Shown: positions 1 to 9,603 of the stretch, one piece after another | How positions within the stretch are numbered: position 1 is the first letter of the stretch | Layout of the letters: each line of letters begins with the position of its first letter | Source of the DNA: Oryzomonas japonica | GTDB lineage: Bacteria > Desulfobacterota > Desulfuromonadia > Geobacterales > Pseudopelobacteraceae | Assembly: GCF_008802365.1 (NCBI RefSeq) | Contig: NZ_VZQZ01000002.1 | Coordinates: 336,363 to 400,362 of the forward strand | Direction: 5' to 3' | DNA: 64,000 nucleotides | Made by a program: the position numbers and the translations under genes | Notes under the pieces: generated by a model | What the model was told of the DNA's origin: nothing | Database searches by the model: none | What the model saw: only the letters and a program-made list of their open reading frames with translations

Positions 1-894
1 CTTATTCTGAACCTTGCCGGTTTCGCTCAGGCAGTCCTCATTCGGGGTTTCTATGCCGATGAACACCTCTTCAAAGCTGGTCCGCACCATGAGGTCCATG
101 AGGTCCGGGTCGTCCGCCAGATCGATGGAAACTTCAGTGAAGAAGGCAAAGGGATGATTGTGCCGCTCCATCCATGCGAGCATGGCCGGGAGGGTTTCCT
201 GCTTCAGCTTGCGTCTGTCGCCGATGAAGTTGTCGTCCACAAGGAAAATCCCGTCGCGCCACCCCCAGGCATAGAGGGCATCGAGTTCCCCAGTCAGCTG
301 CGCGGTGCTCTTGGTACGCGGCTTGCGCCCGAAGAGTTGGGTAATATCGCAGAACTCACAGTCGAACGGGCAGCCCCGGGAATACTGGATATTCATGGCT
401 GCGTATTTTGAGGGATCGATCAGGTTCCAGAGCGGGATGGGGGTTTCCCGCATCTCCGCCCATTGGTCGGAAACATAGCTATGCTCCGCTTGACCGCACT
501 CAAGGTCGTCAAGGAACCGGGGAAGGGTGACCTCGGCCTCGCCCAGCACCAAATGATCCGCCGAATCAAACTCGGCCGGGGCGGCGGTGAAGAGCGGCCC
601 ACCCACGACCGTCTTGATCCCCAGGCGGCGGCAGCGCGCAAGAACGTCGTTGACGGATTCCTTCTGGACCGTCATGGCACTGATGAAGACATAGTCCGCC
701 CACAGAATCTGCTTGTCGGAAAGCGGTTGCACATTCATATCCACAAGCCGCTTGTCCCAGGCGGCGGGAAGCATGGCGGCCACGGTCAAGAGGCCAAGGG
801 GGGGGAATGCGGCCTTTTTCCCGATGAACTTGAGCGCGTGGCGGAAACTCCAGAAGGTGTCGGGGTAATGGGGGTATACGAGAAGAATTTTCAT
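1..894 (-). CDS. B12-binding domain radical SAM protein (C-terminus outside window)
   Basis: The reverse strand reads open from an ATG at 894 to the window edge (298 codons), so the gene is cut by the boundary. The first ~140 residues look like a cobalamin-binding Rossmann domain (starts MKILLVYPHYPD, later VVGGPLFTA). At about residue 155 comes YSRGCPFDCEFCDI, the CxxxCxxC cluster motif of radical SAM enzymes, followed by IFLVDDNFIGDRRKLK and FIGIETPNED, both typical of the B12-radical SAM group with a following DUF4070-type region. The substrate cannot be told from sequence; family members do methylations, cyclisations and lipid modifications. A weak AGGG lies about 8 bases before the start. 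The next leftward gene upstream (class II aldolase) ends 214 bases away, so it may be a separate unit. Confidence 0.85.
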   Translation of the reverse strand, partial: MKILLVYPHYPDTFWSFRHALKFIGKKAAFPPLGLLTVAAMLPAAWDKRLVDMNVQPLSDKQILWADYVFISAMTVQKESVNDVLARCRRLGIKTVVGGPLFTAAPAEFDSADHLVLGEAEVTLPRFLDDLECGQAEHSYVSDQWAEMRETPIPLWNLIDPSKYAAMNIQYSRGCPFDCEFCDITQLFGRKPRTKSTAQLTGELDALYAWGWRDGIFLVDDNFIGDRRKLKQETLPAMLAWMERHNHPFAFFTEVSIDLADDPDLMDLMVRTSFEEVFIGIETPNEDCLSETGKVQNK

Positions 895-1108
895 GCTTGC
901 TGCCCTTACGGTGTTCCGGGGGAGGTGGTTGCGGGTGGAAGGTTAACCTTTTTAAAGGATACCGCAGTTATGGAAAATGCAATGTAAATCTATTGTAATA
1001 TTCCTGGAAAAAACGTGTGTATCGGGGGCGCTTACGGGAGGGAAAGGGGCATGGCTGCCGCAGGGGCGGGGTGCTCCTGCGATTTGTTGTATTTTGGGCA
1101 GATGGCGA

Positions 1109-2284
1109 TCATGGACCGCCCTGTCTTTCGTCGAACCTGCGGAAATACTCCTCCCGGCACCAGTTCTCCACATCCACCAGCGCCTGGAAGGCCTCTGCGA
1201 AGTCCGCACGCCCAAGGGTGAAGACCCCGTGCCCATAGACGATGGCCCGGCCGGGCCCTCCGATGACCGGCGGGAGGTTCTTTGCTATCCCTCCGGCGCC
1301 GATCTCGCCCGCCACCACCGGAGTTCCGCCCAGAATCCTGACCCTGGGGCAATCTTTCCAGCAGTCGGCTATGGGGCAGTGTTCCTTCTCGTCGCAGAGC
1401 ATGCTCATGACCACGGCGAAGCGCGGGTGGCCGTGCAGGATGGCGCGGCATCCGGCGGTTTCGAAGATGCGGCGATGGGCCACCAGTTCGCTGGAAGCGG
1501 TGATGCCGACGGTGGAACTGTTTTCAAAGGGGACCGGGTCGATGCAACCCGCCAGTTCGTCCAAGCTGGAAGCGGTCTGGGAGATGTAGAGCAGATCACC
1601 GTTGGAATAGGAAATGTTGCCGAAAAACGAATCGACCAGGCCCCGCTCCACCGTATAACGCCCCACCCGTGCCATCTCGTCGAGGATATCTGCCTTGTCC
1701 CGCAGGGGGCCGTTTCTGAAGATCAGCCCCTCAGCCGTAAGTCGAACCAGCCATTTGGTGCGGAAGTGATCAAAGGCCTGGGCCTCGTCGGGCAGCTTGA
1801 AACCGTCCTGCAACACGTCCTCCAGGTACTTGATGAAGGTGGAGTGGAACACGGAGGACCAGTTAATGAAGGCCTGTTCGACGGTCAGGGCGCCGCTGGC
1901 CACGATGCCGATGCCTTGGACGATGACGCCCTTGCGGTTGCCCAGCACGTGGGCGATGGCCTCCACGGGATCGTCACCGAGATCGTTGCGGCGCAGGATC
2001 GGAATGTCGTGCAGGAAGGTGCGGGTTTCGGTGTCGCGCGGTACGATCTCCAGTTCGTGGTTTGCGGCGCGTTGCAACAAAAAAACGGCAAAGGGGAGGG
2101 CAGGTGCTGCGGCGCAGAGTGCCAGGCAGTTGAGTCGTTCGAGAACAGCTGCCGCCAGGCGGGCCAACCCGGCGTCTCCCGCGGCGATCACGGTGTCGTC
2201 CTGGGCGGCAAAGGCGATCCGGTCAGGAAGTGCCGAACGATCGGAGATCAGCTTACGGCTGTATTTTTCTATCTGATCGTACAT
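1109..2284 (-). CDS. Class II aldolase/adducin family protein with a degenerate N-terminal half
   Basis: A 391-residue protein. The C-terminal half (about 195-391) is a class II aldolase/adducin domain: FFGNISY near 221, the zinc-binding HGHP near 284 and YGHGVF near 350 give the three metal histidines. Members act on phosphorylated or free sugar aldols (fuculose, ribulose and related). The N-terminal half (about 1-185) has the size and some shape of a second aldolase domain but lacks the His motifs, so the protein is longer than a single-domain enzyme (~210 residues). Its ATG overlaps the stop of the M23 peptidase by one base (TGATG), which implies translational coupling, although the functions are not obviously linked. 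The substrate is not determined. Confidence 0.8.
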   Translation of the reverse strand: MYDQIEKYSRKLISDRSALPDRIAFAAQDDTVIAAGDAGLARLAAAVLERLNCLALCAAAPALPFAVFLLQRAANHELEIVPRDTETRTFLHDIPILRRNDLGDDPVEAIAHVLGNRKGVIVQGIGIVASGALTVEQAFINWSSVFHSTFIKYLEDVLQDGFKLPDEAQAFDHFRTKWLVRLTAEGLIFRNGPLRDKADILDEMARVGRYTVERGLVDSFFGNISYSNGDLLYISQTASSLDELAGCIDPVPFENSSTVGITASSELVAHRRIFETAGCRAILHGHPRFAVVMSMLCDEKEHCPIADCWKDCPRVRILGGTPVVAGEIGAGGIAKNLPPVIGGPGRAIVYGHGVFTLGRADFAEAFQALVDVENWCREEYFRRFDERQGGP

Positions 2285-3093
2285 CAGGGGATGTTGGTAA
2301 AGAGAACCGAGCCATCGGCCAAGACCTGTTTGCGGAAACTGCTCCTGTGTTTCGCCGCCGCTAGGTGTGTCCTAGGCAGGGGCATGGTGCTGCCGGGGAT
2401 GAAGGCCGGCGTGACGTTGACGCCCGCCTGCCACGCCTCGAAATGGAGGTGGGGCCCTGTTGACCGGCCGGTACTGCCGGACAGTGCAATGGTCGTATCG
2501 GCGCCGATTTGCTGTCCCTGGGCGACCAGCAGGCGGCTGTTGTGACCGTAGAGCGTGACCATGCCGTTGTCGTGTTCGACCAGAACCGTGTAACCGTAGC
2601 CGGAACGGAGGCCGCTGTAGACGACGACCCCCGGCCCAACCGCTTTGACGGCCGTTCCCTCGGGGATGGCGATGTCAACGCCGTTGTGGTGGCGCAACCT
2701 CCCGTCGATGGGATCGATGCGCATACCGACCCCCGAGGTTATTGTCCCGCCCACCGGCGGCAGGTGCGCTTCAAAGCTGGCCGGTGGCGTTTCCCGGGGA
2801 TTGATCGAGGCGTTGACGGTCTTTTCCACGACCTCGTTCAGGGAAACATTCCTGACTTTTTCGTTTTTGGCAGCCTTTTTTTTCTTTTTGGACGGGTTCG
2901 TCCCATACTCCTTGATGATGACCTTGGCCGCCTTGTTCTGGGGAGCATCGGTGAACGTCTCAACGCCGTCAACCGTGACGAAGCGGTAAATGTCGGCGCG
3001 GCCCTGCCCGGGCAATGCCGGGATGGATGCGCACACCCATAATATTACAAGGAGTTGTATCCTGAACACTGAGAATGTGCGTCGATTGAGCAT
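2284..3093 (-). CDS. M23 family metallopeptidase with N-terminal DUF4124
   Basis: A secreted murein endopeptidase-like protein of 269 residues. The chosen ATG at 3093 (MLNRRTFSVF) directly precedes a signal peptide (hydrophobic LLVILWVCASIPAL) and has a GGAAA six bases upstream; an earlier in-frame ATG at 3189 has neither. After the signal comes DIYRFVTVDGVETFTDAP, a DUF4124 segment, then a Lys-rich linker and the LytM/M23 domain, with zinc-site motifs HHNGVDIA and GPHLHFE and the intervening YGHNS. The extreme C-terminus (ADGSVLFTNIP) resembles the end of another DUF4124 repeat. It probably cleaves peptidoglycan cross-links in the periplasm or is a divisome-type activator. It is coupled to the downstream aldolase gene. 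Confidence 0.87.
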   Translation of the reverse strand: MLNRRTFSVFRIQLLVILWVCASIPALPGQGRADIYRFVTVDGVETFTDAPQNKAAKVIIKEYGTNPSKKKKKAAKNEKVRNVSLNEVVEKTVNASINPRETPPASFEAHLPPVGGTITSGVGMRIDPIDGRLRHHNGVDIAIPEGTAVKAVGPGVVVYSGLRSGYGYTVLVEHDNGMVTLYGHNSRLLVAQGQQIGADTTIALSGSTGRSTGPHLHFEAWQAGVNVTPAFIPGSTMPLPRTHLAAAKHRSSFRKQVLADGSVLFTNIP

Positions 3094-3209
3094 AATTGTT
3101 TCCATTAGTGCTTGTCGTTCGAAGGCATTTCTGTTAAAAAAGCCCTGTCCGTTTATACAACAGTCGTGCGTTTTCTGCAATTCAATCAATCCTCCCGGGG
3201 AATTTTGTA

Positions 3210-3923
3210 ATGTTCCAGTATTTTGACAAAATCGTTAAAGGGACCGAGCGCGAAGATTCCCTGGTAATTATTCAAAATATGAAAGAACTGGTTGGGACGA
3301 GTTTTTCCTTTCTCAATTATTATAAAGAAATCCCGGTGTCCTACGATGCCAAGTTGGTCAACATTGATAATGAAATGGCTGAATTCGAAGTGCATGAGTA
3401 CCAGGCAAAGGTCATTACCCTGGAGCATAAGGCCCTGATTCGCTCCCATGAAAAATTTTCCTTCCGCGAAGATATGTTCGGGGAGGCTTTTTACGTCAAC
3501 GTTGCCCGGAAAAAGGTCATTCTCTGCAACTTCGGCTACGCCAAGATCAGGTCGGATATGCGCCGCTTTGTCAGGGTCGTGCTCGACAGGCCGCTTGAAG
3601 CCGAAATGATCGTTGCGGAGGACATCCTCAAAGGAGGCATTAAGGATATCTCCCTTGGCGGTGCCTCCATAAATGTCATGTCCAAGGAACAACTGCCCAC
3701 GGGGCTCGACATCAATATGTTCCTGAAGCTCCCCGATATTGTCGATGGTTCGATACACGAGGTCGGGGTTGCCGCAACGGTCATCAAAGTAACGGGGGAT
3801 GAAGCCCCCTACAATTGCTTTGTGGAATTCTACCCGGAAAAACACTCCCAGCAGCAGATATCCTACTACATCAACCAACGTCAGGTTGAAATCATCAAAG
3901 AGCTCAAAGAACAAACGTTGTAA
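3210..3923 (+). CDS. PilZ domain protein (c-di-GMP receptor candidate)
   Basis: A 237-residue soluble protein. The C-terminal half holds a PilZ domain: an arginine motif RRFVRV near residue 118 and DISLGGAS near 147 match the RxxxR and (D/N)xSxxG c-di-GMP-binding signatures. The N-terminal ~105 residues form a separate domain, probably a YcgR-like flagellar-brake or PilZN-type beta domain (FSFLNYYKEIPVSYDAKL onward). It has no membrane segment. It is transcribed divergently from the M23 peptidase and has GGGGA 10 bases before the ATG. Its output is unknown; family members alter motility, exopolysaccharide or transcription on binding c-di-GMP. Several GGDEF and HD-GYP proteins in the same window would make and break that messenger. 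Confidence 0.85.
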   Translation: MFQYFDKIVKGTEREDSLVIIQNMKELVGTSFSFLNYYKEIPVSYDAKLVNIDNEMAEFEVHEYQAKVITLEHKALIRSHEKFSFREDMFGEAFYVNVARKKVILCNFGYAKIRSDMRRFVRVVLDRPLEAEMIVAEDILKGGIKDISLGGASINVMSKEQLPTGLDINMFLKLPDIVDGSIHEVGVAATVIKVTGDEAPYNCFVEFYPEKHSQQQISYYINQRQVEIIKELKEQTL

Positions 3924-4069
3924 TCTGGAATCGCCGCACTGCCTCCTTTGTGGGCATGTTTCCGTGGTGGTGCTTTGTTTTTGTGCAGCACGACTTGTCC
4001 GGTCAGTGGTGCCGTTTTATCTAGTAATCGTATCCATCTGATATTGTTGGAATTTATATGCGTTGATTT

Positions 4070-4084
4070 TGGCAAAGTGTTTGC
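4070..4084 (+). promoter_or_regulatory. Sigma-54 promoter of glnB-glnA
   Basis: TGGCAAAGTGTTTGC differs from the sigma-54 consensus TGGCAC-N5-TTGC at one base, with the invariant GG (4071-4072) and GC (4083-4084) separated by exactly 10 bases. It lies 99 bases before the glnB start. Nitrogen control of glnBA by sigma-54 and an NtrC-type activator is established in many proteobacteria. I did not find a convincing NtrC dyad upstream. Confidence 0.75.
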
Positions 4085-4144
4085 AAGAATAAACAGTGGA
4101 ATGCAGCAGCTTACCGCTTGCAATTTGACTGATAATTCATATAA

Positions 4145-4522
<378 letters not shown>

Positions 4523-4567
4523 GGCACAAAAGCTGTTTATTACATATCCCCCCGAAAGGAGAAACTG

Positions 4568-5980
4568 ATGACCCCGAAACAAGTAGTAGATTTTGCCAAA
4601 GAAAATGGCGCACTGATGGTAGATTTCAAGTTTATGGATTTTGTTGGCATCTGGCAGCATTTTTCCACACCCATAAGCGAATTCGGTGAGGATATATTTG
4701 AGGACGGCCTTGGATTTGACGGTTCTTCCATTCGTGGTTGGCAGCCCATTCATGCTTCCGACATGATCATCATCCCCGACGCCACCACCGCCAAAATGGA
4801 TCCGTTTACCGCGCTTCCGACCCTGTCGCTGATCTGCAACATCTTCGATCCGATCACCAAGGAAGGCTACAGCCGTGACCCGCGCAACATCGCCAAAAAG
4901 GCTGAGGCATACCTCAAGTCCACCGGTATCGGCGACACCGCTTTCTTTGGCCCGGAAGCCGAATTTTTCATCTTTGACGACGTGCGTTACGACTCTACCG
5001 CCAACCAGTCCTTCTACGCCGTTGATTCGGTTGAAGGCGCCTGGAACTCCGGCCGCGAAGAATTCCCCAACCTGGGCTACAAGCCGCGCCACAAGGAAGG
5101 TTACTTCCCGGTTTCCCCGACCGACTCCCAGAACGACCTGCGTAACGAAATGGTCATGGAGATGCAGAAGGTCGGCATCCAGGTCGAGTGCCAGCATCAC
5201 GAGGTAGCCACCGGCGGCCAGGCCGAGATCGACATGCGTTTCGACGCCCTGGTCAAGATGGCCGACAAACTCCAGTGGTTCAAATACATCGTCAAGAATG
5301 TCGCCTACCGCAACGGCAAGACCGCTACCTTCATGCCCAAACCGCTCTACGGCGACAACGGTTCCGGTATGCACTCGCACATGTCCATCTGGAAGGACGG
5401 CACCAACCTGTTTGCCGGCGACAAATACGGCGGACTTTCCCAGATCGCCCTGTACTACATCGGCGGTATCATCAAGCACGCCAAAGCCCTGTGCGCCTTC
5501 ACCAACCCGACCACCAACTCCTACAAGCGTCTGGTGCCGGGCTTCGAGGCCCCCGTGAACATGGCTTATTCCAGCCGTAACCGTTCGGCCTCCCTGCGTA
5601 TCCCGATGTTTTCCACTAACCCCAAGTCCAAGCGCGTCGAATACCGTACGCCGGACCCGTCCTGCAACGGTTACCTGGCCTTTGCCGCCATGTTGATGGC
5701 CGGCCTCGACGGCGTCGAGAACAAGATCGATCCGGGCCAGCCGCTGGACAAGGACATCTACGGCCTTTCTCCGGAAGAGCTCAAAGATATCCCGTCAGCT
5801 CCGGGCACCCTGGAGGAGGCGCTCAAATGCCTGGAAGACGACCACGACTTCCTGCTCAAGGGTGACGTCTTTACCCCCGACGTTATCGAAAAATGGATCG
5901 AATACAAAACAGAAGCCGAAGTCAACCCGGTCCGTATGCGCCCGGTACCGATCGAGTTCCAACTCTATTTCGACATCTAG
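4568..5980 (+). CDS. glnA: Glutamine synthetase type I
   Basis: A 470-residue dodecameric GS-I that makes glutamine from glutamate, ammonia and ATP in the cytoplasm. Signatures are present: DGSSIRGW near 52, the metal/glutamate-site stretch [10 protein letters not shown], and [12 protein letters not shown]. Tyr398, in DIYGLSPEE, lies at the adenylylation position of GS-I-beta enzymes, so GlnE-type control is expected. Length is normal for the family. It follows glnB by 45 bases with AAAGGAGAAACTG before the ATG, and a strong terminator lies 28 bases after the stop. Confidence 0.98.
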   Translation: MTPKQVVDFAKENGALMVDFKFMDFVGIWQHFSTPISEFGEDIFEDGLGFDGSSIRGWQPIHASDMIIIPDATTAKMDPFTALPTLSLICNIFDPITKEGYSRDPRNIAKKAEAYLKSTGIGDTAFFGPEAEFFIFDDVRYDSTANQSFYAVDSVEGAWNSGREEFPNLGYKPRHKEGYFPVSPTDSQNDLRNEMVMEMQKVGIQVECQHHEVATGGQAEIDMRFDALVKMADKLQWFKYIVKNVAYRNGKTATFMPKPLYGDNGSGMHSHMSIWKDGTNLFAGDKYGGLSQIALYYIGGIIKHAKALCAFTNPTTNSYKRLVPGFEAPVNMAYSSRNRSASLRIPMFSTNPKSKRVEYRTPDPSCNGYLAFAAMLMAGLDGVENKIDPGQPLDKDIYGLSPEELKDIPSAPGTLEEALKCLEDDHDFLLKGDVFTPDVIEKWIEYKTEAEVNPVRMRPVPIEFQLYFDI

Positions 5981-6007
5981 ACTGTGCATGGCGGTATAGC
6001 AACACCA

Positions 6008-6038
6008 AAGAGGCGGGATTTTCCCGCCTCTTTTCGTT
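6008..6038 (+). terminator. Intrinsic terminator after glnA
   Basis: A perfect 9-bp stem, GAGGCGGGA / TCCCGCCTC, with a 3-base loop is followed by TTTTCGTTTTT. It closes the glnBA operon. Confidence 0.9.
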
Positions 6039-6108
6039 TTTGCTTCAATTGACTTTACCCGGTCACTCTGTTAGAAAGACAGTGGTTATCAAGTTTTAAA
6101 GGATGTTC

Positions 6109-6792
6109 ATGGAAAATTTTCTCTTTAAGCTTTCCGTCATGCTTGTGCCGGGTATGCTGGCCATTGTCTGCCATGAAGTCTCCCACGGTTTCATTGCATG
6201 GCGTTACGGAGATCCCACGGCGCGCATGCTCGGTAGGCTGACCCTGAATCCGTTCAAGCATATCGATATTATCGGCACCCTGATGATCTTCTTTATCGGT
6301 ATCGGTTGGGCCAAGCCGGTACCGGTGAATTTTTCAAATCTGCGTAATCCCAAACGCGATATGATCTGGGTGGCGGCAGCCGGACCCATAACCAATCTCA
6401 TTCTGGCAACTGTTTCCGCTTTTTTGCTACGCGGGCTGGTTGCTGTCGACAACTCGATGGTTGCACCGGGTTCGACCCTCTCCATGCTGGTTGAGCCGGT
6501 TGCCCTTATGCTGGCTTTCTCGGTCTACATCAACCTGCTGCTGGCGATCTTCAACATGATTCCGGTGCCGCCACTTGATGGCGGCAGGGTTTTGGTCGGG
6601 CTTCTCCCCTATCGTCAGGCGTCTGCATGGGCCCGTATTGAACCGTTTGGGATGGTGATCATAATAGTACTGGTATTTTTCACGAATATTTTTTCCTATG
6701 TCATCTCGCCCATCCTCAACGTGGGGGTCCATATGCTGGCAGGACCGCAGAGCGGCTTGGTATTGGGTGTTACACAACTCATGATGCGTTAG
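6109..6792 (+). CDS. Site-2 protease family (M50) membrane metalloprotease
   Basis: A polytopic protein of 227 residues. The first transmembrane segment carries the zinc motif HEVSHG (HExxH), and a later one carries NMIPVPPLDGGR, the NxxPxPxLDGG motif with the third zinc ligand. It belongs to the short YwhC-like M50 branch, which lacks a PDZ domain, and cuts substrates within the membrane; its substrate is unknown. The ATG at 6109 is preferred to one at 6103 because AAAGGA sits five bases before it and overlaps the earlier codon. Similar genes are commonly found near trpS and scpAB, as here, though no functional link is established. Confidence 0.9.
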   Translation: MENFLFKLSVMLVPGMLAIVCHEVSHGFIAWRYGDPTARMLGRLTLNPFKHIDIIGTLMIFFIGIGWAKPVPVNFSNLRNPKRDMIWVAAAGPITNLILATVSAFLLRGLVAVDNSMVAPGSTLSMLVEPVALMLAFSVYINLLLAIFNMIPVPPLDGGRVLVGLLPYRQASAWARIEPFGMVIIIVLVFFTNIFSYVISPILNVGVHMLAGPQSGLVLGVTQLMMR

Positions 6793-6940
6793 ATTACGGG
6801 AAATCGCTTTTTGTCCCGGCCTTGTAACACTCAGGATTTCTTGGGTGAAGCCGCGCTGTTATGCCTCTGCATAATTCCTCGACAATCGTACCGGGTCGAA
6901 AACTCACGATTTCCATACTATAATTTCTGGGAGCACTAAA

Positions 6941-7927
6941 ATGGGTACACAGCAGCGTATTGTCAGCGGCATGCGGCCGACCGGGAAACTGCACATCGGC
7001 CATTATCACGGCGTATTGGAGAACTGGATCAAGATTCAGGACTCTTTCGACTGTTTTTTCTTTGTAGCGGATTGGCACTCTTTGACCACGGAATACGACA
7101 ATACCGCCGGTATCCGCACCAGCATCCACGAGATGGTGCTGGACTGGGTCGGTTTTGGCCTCGATCCCGCCAAGAGCGTTGTTTTTCGCCAAAGTATGGT
7201 GCCGCACCACTCCGAACTGAACCTGATCCTGTCCATGATTACGCCCGTATCCTGGCTGGAGCGCAATCCGACCTACAAGGAGATGTTGGACAACCTCGCG
7301 GCCAAGGACCTTTCCACCTTCGGTTTTCTGGGGTATCCGGTGCTGATGGCGGCCGACATTATTCTTTACAAGGCGACCCGAGTGCCGGTTGGGCACGACC
7401 AGTTGCCGCATCTCGAGATCACCCGCGAGATTGCACGCCGTTTCAACTATCTGTACGGCAATGTCTTTCCCGAGCCCGAGGCGTTCCTGACCGAGACCCC
7501 AAAACTGCTCGGCCTCGATGGTCGCAAGATGAGCAAATCATACGGTAACTCCATCTACCTCTCGGACACGGCCGAAGAAACCACCAAAAAGGTCTTGTCC
7601 ATGATGACCGACCCGGCGCGGATTCGGCGGAGCGACCCCGGCGATCCCGATGTCTGCGTGGCCTTTAACCTCCATCGCATCTACGTGCCCCAGGAAAAAC
7701 TGGATGAGATCATCCCGGCCTGCCGCAATGCCGCCATCGGCTGCGTGGAGTGCAAAAAAATCCTGGCCGAGTGCATGAACGAACGCTTGGCGCCCTGCCG
7801 GTCAAAGCGGGCAGAGCTGGCCACCCGCCCCGATTTTGTGAACGATCTGTTGCAGGACGGCAGCCGTCGGGCATCGGAGATCTCCGATGCCGTCATGGCC
7901 GAAGTCCGTGAAGCCCTGAAGATCTGA
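6941..7927 (+). CDS. trpS: Tryptophanyl-tRNA synthetase
   Basis: A class I aminoacyl-tRNA synthetase of 328 residues that charges tRNA-Trp. The HIGH-type motif is seen in GKLHIGHYHG near residue 17 and KMSKS in DGRKMSKSYGNS near residue 193; GHDQLPHLEITREIA is also characteristic. Length is normal for the bacterial enzyme. It is followed after 28 bases by scpA, so the two are likely cotranscribed. The stretch 6793-6940 before it shows no clear gene. Confidence 0.97.
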   Translation: MGTQQRIVSGMRPTGKLHIGHYHGVLENWIKIQDSFDCFFFVADWHSLTTEYDNTAGIRTSIHEMVLDWVGFGLDPAKSVVFRQSMVPHHSELNLILSMITPVSWLERNPTYKEMLDNLAAKDLSTFGFLGYPVLMAADIILYKATRVPVGHDQLPHLEITREIARRFNYLYGNVFPEPEAFLTETPKLLGLDGRKMSKSYGNSIYLSDTAEETTKKVLSMMTDPARIRRSDPGDPDVCVAFNLHRIYVPQEKLDEIIPACRNAAIGCVECKKILAECMNERLAPCRSKRAELATRPDFVNDLLQDGSRRASEISDAVMAEVREALKI

Positions 7928-7955
7928 CCATGGCTCTGGATTTGGCGCACTACCG

Positions 7956-8771
7956 ATGAATCCGGCCCGGGAGGAAAACCCCACGCTTCTTGACGGCTTC
8001 CGCGATGGCTACAGCGTTCATCTCGACAAGTTTGACGGACCGCTGGACCTGCTGTTACACCTGATCCGCAAGAATGAGGTCGATATCTGCGATATTCCCA
8101 TTGCAGACATCACCCGTCAGTACCTGGACTACATCAAATTGATGAAGGTGCTCAATCTGGATGTGGCCGGAGATTTTCTGCTGATGGCTTCCACGTTGTT
8201 GCACATCAAGTCCCGCATGCTGCTGCCGCCGGATGATGAAGAGGAAAGCGAGGAAGAAGAGGGGGACCCCCGGGCCGAACTGGTGCGGCGTCTGCTGGAG
8301 TATCAGCAGTACAAAGAGGCCGGCATGGTCATTGGCGCCAGGGCGCTTCTGGGGCGCGAGGTCTTTACGCGCGCCTGCCCAGACCCTGCGTTGTCTGCGG
8401 CCCGCACGGAAGAGGGGCCGCTGGAGGTGTCGCTGTTTGAGCTCGTGGATGCTTTCCGCGCCCTCCTGGCGCGTATTCCGAAGGAAAGCTTCCATGATGT
8501 CGCCCCCGGCGACTCCCTTAATATTGCAGACTGTATCAATGAAATACTTTCCCTGCTCCAGGATCGTGATACACTTCAATTCGATGAACTCATCAAAGAC
8601 GAGTTGACCAGTGAACGGGTCATCGTCACCTTTCTGGCCCTCTTGGAACTGTGCCGTCTTAAACTGATCCGCATCTTTCAGAATGGGGAGTACGGCGCCA
8701 TCTGGTTCATTCCTGCCGTTGCCCCGGAACAAGCGGGGAGTGCCGGAGAAGCCGTTCAATCTCCCGTGTAA
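7956..8771 (+). CDS. scpA: Segregation and condensation protein A
   Basis: The kleisin subunit of the SMC-ScpAB condensin, 271 residues. The N-terminal region FDGPLDLLLHLIRKNEVDI is the ScpA signature that binds the SMC neck; an acidic linker (residues about 93-102) and a C-terminal winged-helix region (LLELCRLKLIRIFQNGEYG) that binds the SMC head follow. It works in the nucleoid in chromosome organisation and segregation. It lies between trpS and scpB, separated from scpB by a 49-codon reading frame. About 12 residues precede the core domain, so the exact start is not certain. Confidence 0.95.
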   Translation: MNPAREENPTLLDGFRDGYSVHLDKFDGPLDLLLHLIRKNEVDICDIPIADITRQYLDYIKLMKVLNLDVAGDFLLMASTLLHIKSRMLLPPDDEEESEEEEGDPRAELVRRLLEYQQYKEAGMVIGARALLGREVFTRACPDPALSAARTEEGPLEVSLFELVDAFRALLARIPKESFHDVAPGDSLNIADCINEILSLLQDRDTLQFDELIKDELTSERVIVTFLALLELCRLKLIRIFQNGEYGAIWFIPAVAPEQAGSAGEAVQSPV

Positions 8772-8785
8772 AGGTGGGGGGAACC

Positions 8786-8935
8786 ATGCTGCAGGAATTC
8801 GGGAAATTTGCGCTTATAGGCAATGTTATCGACCTGACAGCAGATATCACCACCGGGTGCGGCCTTCGACTAAGTGGTACAATCGCTGGTGAACGACATC
8901 GATTGCATCTGCGACTCCGTGGCTCTGCGGCCTAA
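8786..8935 (+). CDS. Small hypothetical protein between scpA and scpB (49 aa)
   Basis: An ATG at 8786 with a strong GGTGGGGGGAA ribosome site five bases upstream opens a 49-codon frame ending in TAA at 8935. The peptide begins MLQEFGKFALIGNVIDLTA and ends in a basic stretch, HRLHLRLRGSAA. It fills most of the 185-base gap between scpA and scpB and has no recognised domain or membrane segment. Being in the same operon would link its expression to ScpAB. It may instead be leader or spacer sequence; only conservation in relatives would settle it. Confidence 0.4.
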   Translation: MLQEFGKFALIGNVIDLTADITTGCGLRLSGTIAGERHRLHLRLRGSAA

Positions 8936-8956
8936 CTCATGTCTTAAGGTTTGACC

Positions 8957-9565
8957 ATGTCTTTGCCTGCTATTATCGAAAGTATCATCTTTGCCGCCGA
9001 TGCAGCCCTGTCCCTAGACCGGCTCTGCGAGATGCTGCCCGAATACGAACGTGGCGACATCAAAACCGCCTTGACCGAACTGGCCGAGTTCCATGAGGGA
9101 AGGGGAGGGGGCTTCGGGCTCGTGGAGGTCGCCGGTGGCTGGCAGTTTAGGACCCATCCGGTATTGCAGGAATACGTCGTCAGGCACATAAAGGCCAAAA
9201 CCGCCAAATTTTCTCAATCGGCTCTGGAAACCCTGGCCATCATCGCCTACCGCCAGCCGCTGACCCGGGCCGAGGTGGAGCACCTGCGCGGCGTCGATTG
9301 CGGCGGCGTCCTCAAGTCGCTTTTGGAAAAGAAATTGGTCAAAATTCTTGGCAAAAAGGATATCCCCGGCCGGCCGCTGATCTATGGAACCTCTAAAGAA
9401 TTTCTTGAGGTATTTGGCCTTAAAGACTTAAAAAGTTTGCCAACTTTGCGAGAGATTCAAGCTCTTGACGAGACCCCCCAGTTCGAACGTCAAGAGGAAT
9501 TGCCGCTGGAGCCGGATCAGGCCCCTCCGGTCGATAGTTCGCTTTTATTTGACGATCCGGAATAA
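8957..9565 (+). CDS. scpB: Segregation and condensation protein B
   Basis: The 202-residue winged-helix subunit that dimerises and binds ScpA in the SMC condensin. Motifs include the N-terminal SLPAIIESIIFAADAALSL, SALETLAIIAYRQPLTRAEV and GRPLIYGTSKEFLEVFGL, which are typical of ScpB; the C-terminus is an acidic, poorly conserved tail. The ATG at 8957 has AAGG at a suitable distance; a TTG two codons earlier is possible but less likely. It is downstream of scpA in the same orientation. Confidence 0.95.
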   Translation: MSLPAIIESIIFAADAALSLDRLCEMLPEYERGDIKTALTELAEFHEGRGGGFGLVEVAGGWQFRTHPVLQEYVVRHIKAKTAKFSQSALETLAIIAYRQPLTRAEVEHLRGVDCGGVLKSLLEKKLVKILGKKDIPGRPLIYGTSKEFLEVFGLKDLKSLPTLREIQALDETPQFERQEELPLEPDQAPPVDSSLLFDDPE

Positions 9566-9603
9566 CAGGGCATAGACAGCATGATAAACGCAGGAGGTGT
9601 GCC

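Noticed and set aside
977-2545. Long rightward open frame of 522 codons
   Set aside because: It is antisense to the class II aldolase and M23 peptidase genes, has low-complexity His/Gly/Asp composition, no ribosome site and no domain.
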